Positions 62,845 to 64,000 of a DNA stretch of 64,000 nucleotides are shown here, one piece after another. The stretch is from Sipunculus nudus (taxonomy: Eukaryota > Annelida > Sipuncula > Golfingiida > Sipunculidae): the NCBI GenBank assembly GCA_026874595.1, contig CM049310.1, positions 20,188,058-20,252,057 of the forward strand. Direction: 5' to 3'. Numbering within the stretch: the stretch's first letter is position 1; the number at the start of each line of letters is the position of its first letter. The position numbers and the translations under genes are program-made. The notes under the pieces are model-generated. The model saw nothing but the letters and a program-made list of their open reading frames with translations. It did no database searches and was not told the origin of the DNA.

Positions 62845-64000
62845 CGATTAATACTACACATGCATAGGGCCTGTATTATATAGTTCTCACAAATGTTTGC
62901 CTGAAAGAACAACACAAAATATATAATACATTCATTTACCACTAATATAAAAGCACATAAGTAACAGCTAAAATAGGATTAAAATCAAGAACTCGGATGT
63001 GTTTGGATAACAGTGAGCGTAGAAATCAATACGTCTCAGAACCATATCATCTAGACAGACGTGCCTGATGAATGCAGCAACATGTTGCATGAACCTACGT
63101 AGTAGTATTAATGTCTGACAAAATTTGATTCCTCTATTTATATAATTATAAAGCTCTGGTGTCATACCATAGAATACTCTAGCAGCTGTTTATTGTAGAC
63201 TGTAGTTGTTAACTAGTAGATTAATGTATGTATATATGTGTGTGTGTAGATATATATAAATGTAGATATGTGTATATGTATATGTATGCGGGTAGAATAT
63301 GTATAGGGTTTACATGTGTATTCATAAGTAAAAATGTACAGCATCTGATATATTTTATTTTCTAACAACATTCATTTCATTCTATGTATACATAATTATA
63401 TGCATGCATTTACTAATTTAAAGAAAACTTTTATGGAAACTTATTTTTATGATAAATTAGCCTTTAAAACATACAAATAATATATGTTTCATACAGATAT
63501 ATAAATATTAAGACGTTTTTGTAAGACTTTCAGCCTCGAAACTTTAAAATAATTATTGTTTCAGACATTTGTAGAAAATGTTGTAGAACATATATATATA
63601 TATATATATATTAGCCTTTAGGAATACGCGTTTAAAATTTCATGGAGTGCTGAATTTACCAACTTAACACTCCGTTTATCTTAGAACTTTTTTATTTGCA
63701 ACTGAGGGCGATATTCTTGATACTTTTGCCATTATCTGTGTATGATCATGCCTCAATATCCGAAAAAAATATTCTTGAAGGTAAATATTTTTTGTTGGTT
63801 TTATGGATTATTCAGGAAATTAAGCGATTTTTTTTAATAAGATTACTTAAGATTCGCTCGCTCCTATTTTTTGTTCTGATCCCAAGAAGGTAACAGGTGG
63901 GATCTGAAGATTTCCTGGTATTTGTTAAAAGGTTATAACATTTGTTTAGGAAATTTTCATTGCTTTTTCAGAAAGGAAGAAAATTATGTTTTACAAAAAT

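Larger units (their letters stand above)
60721..64000. other. AT-rich non-coding right edge
   Basis: No gene recognised. Many (TA)n tracts and strongly AT-rich DNA. A less AT-rich island near 62350-62650 contains no identifiable element. Confidence 0.5.

Overview
The window reads as AT-rich nuclear DNA from an animal, most likely a mollusc and probably a bivalve. This is an inference from intron-rich genes with GT..AG splice sites, DIRS-like and Ty3/gypsy retrotransposons, tRNA-derived SINEs, many (TA)n microsatellites and long-period tandem repeats. It holds two multi-exon protein-coding genes arranged tail to tail, and many transposable elements.

Region 1 (about 700-7612) is a nested retrotransposon. 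A decayed DIRS-like element has remnants of Gag, reverse transcriptase and tyrosine recombinase, with inverted-repeat ends. It is split inside its recombinase gene by a nearly intact Ty3/gypsy element (2219-6684). The gypsy element is flanked by a 5-bp target duplication. It keeps full Gag-protease and RT-RNaseH-integrase reading frames, separated only by one in-frame UAG, but its 5' LTR is shortened and no primer-binding region can be placed.

Region 2 (10566-34628, plus strand) is a DEG/ENaC sodium-channel gene. I rebuilt it from twelve exons whose splice phases all agree, giving 604 codons. It has the N-terminal His-Gly gate motif, two membrane segments, a Cys-rich extracellular region, a GxS selectivity filter and a C-terminal PPPPY (PY) motif. 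Its introns hold two 1.6-1.7 kb elements with matching ends, a 22-bp minisatellite, a 57-bp tandem array, L1-like and other LINE fragments, a hAT-like element and tRNA-like repeats.

Region 3 (60303 down to 37085, minus strand) is an orthologue of STKLD1, a protein kinase with C-terminal armadillo-type repeats. I rebuilt it from nineteen phase-consistent exons, giving 642 codons. All catalytic kinase motifs are present. Its introns contain a SINE, arrays of repeats rich in AGGTCA half-sites, a LINE fragment, two related terminal-inverted-repeat elements, and a duplicated splice acceptor in front of exon 10.

The two genes converge across about 2.5 kb of non-coding DNA (34629-37084). The last 3.3 kb of the window is very AT-rich and dominated by (TA)n tracts, with no gene seen. 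Nothing in the sequence links the functions of the channel and the kinase; they are simply neighbours. I found no wholly new gene system. The most unusual items are the matching-end element pair, the duplicated STKLD1 splice acceptor, the apparently active STKLD1 kinase and the nested retroelement.
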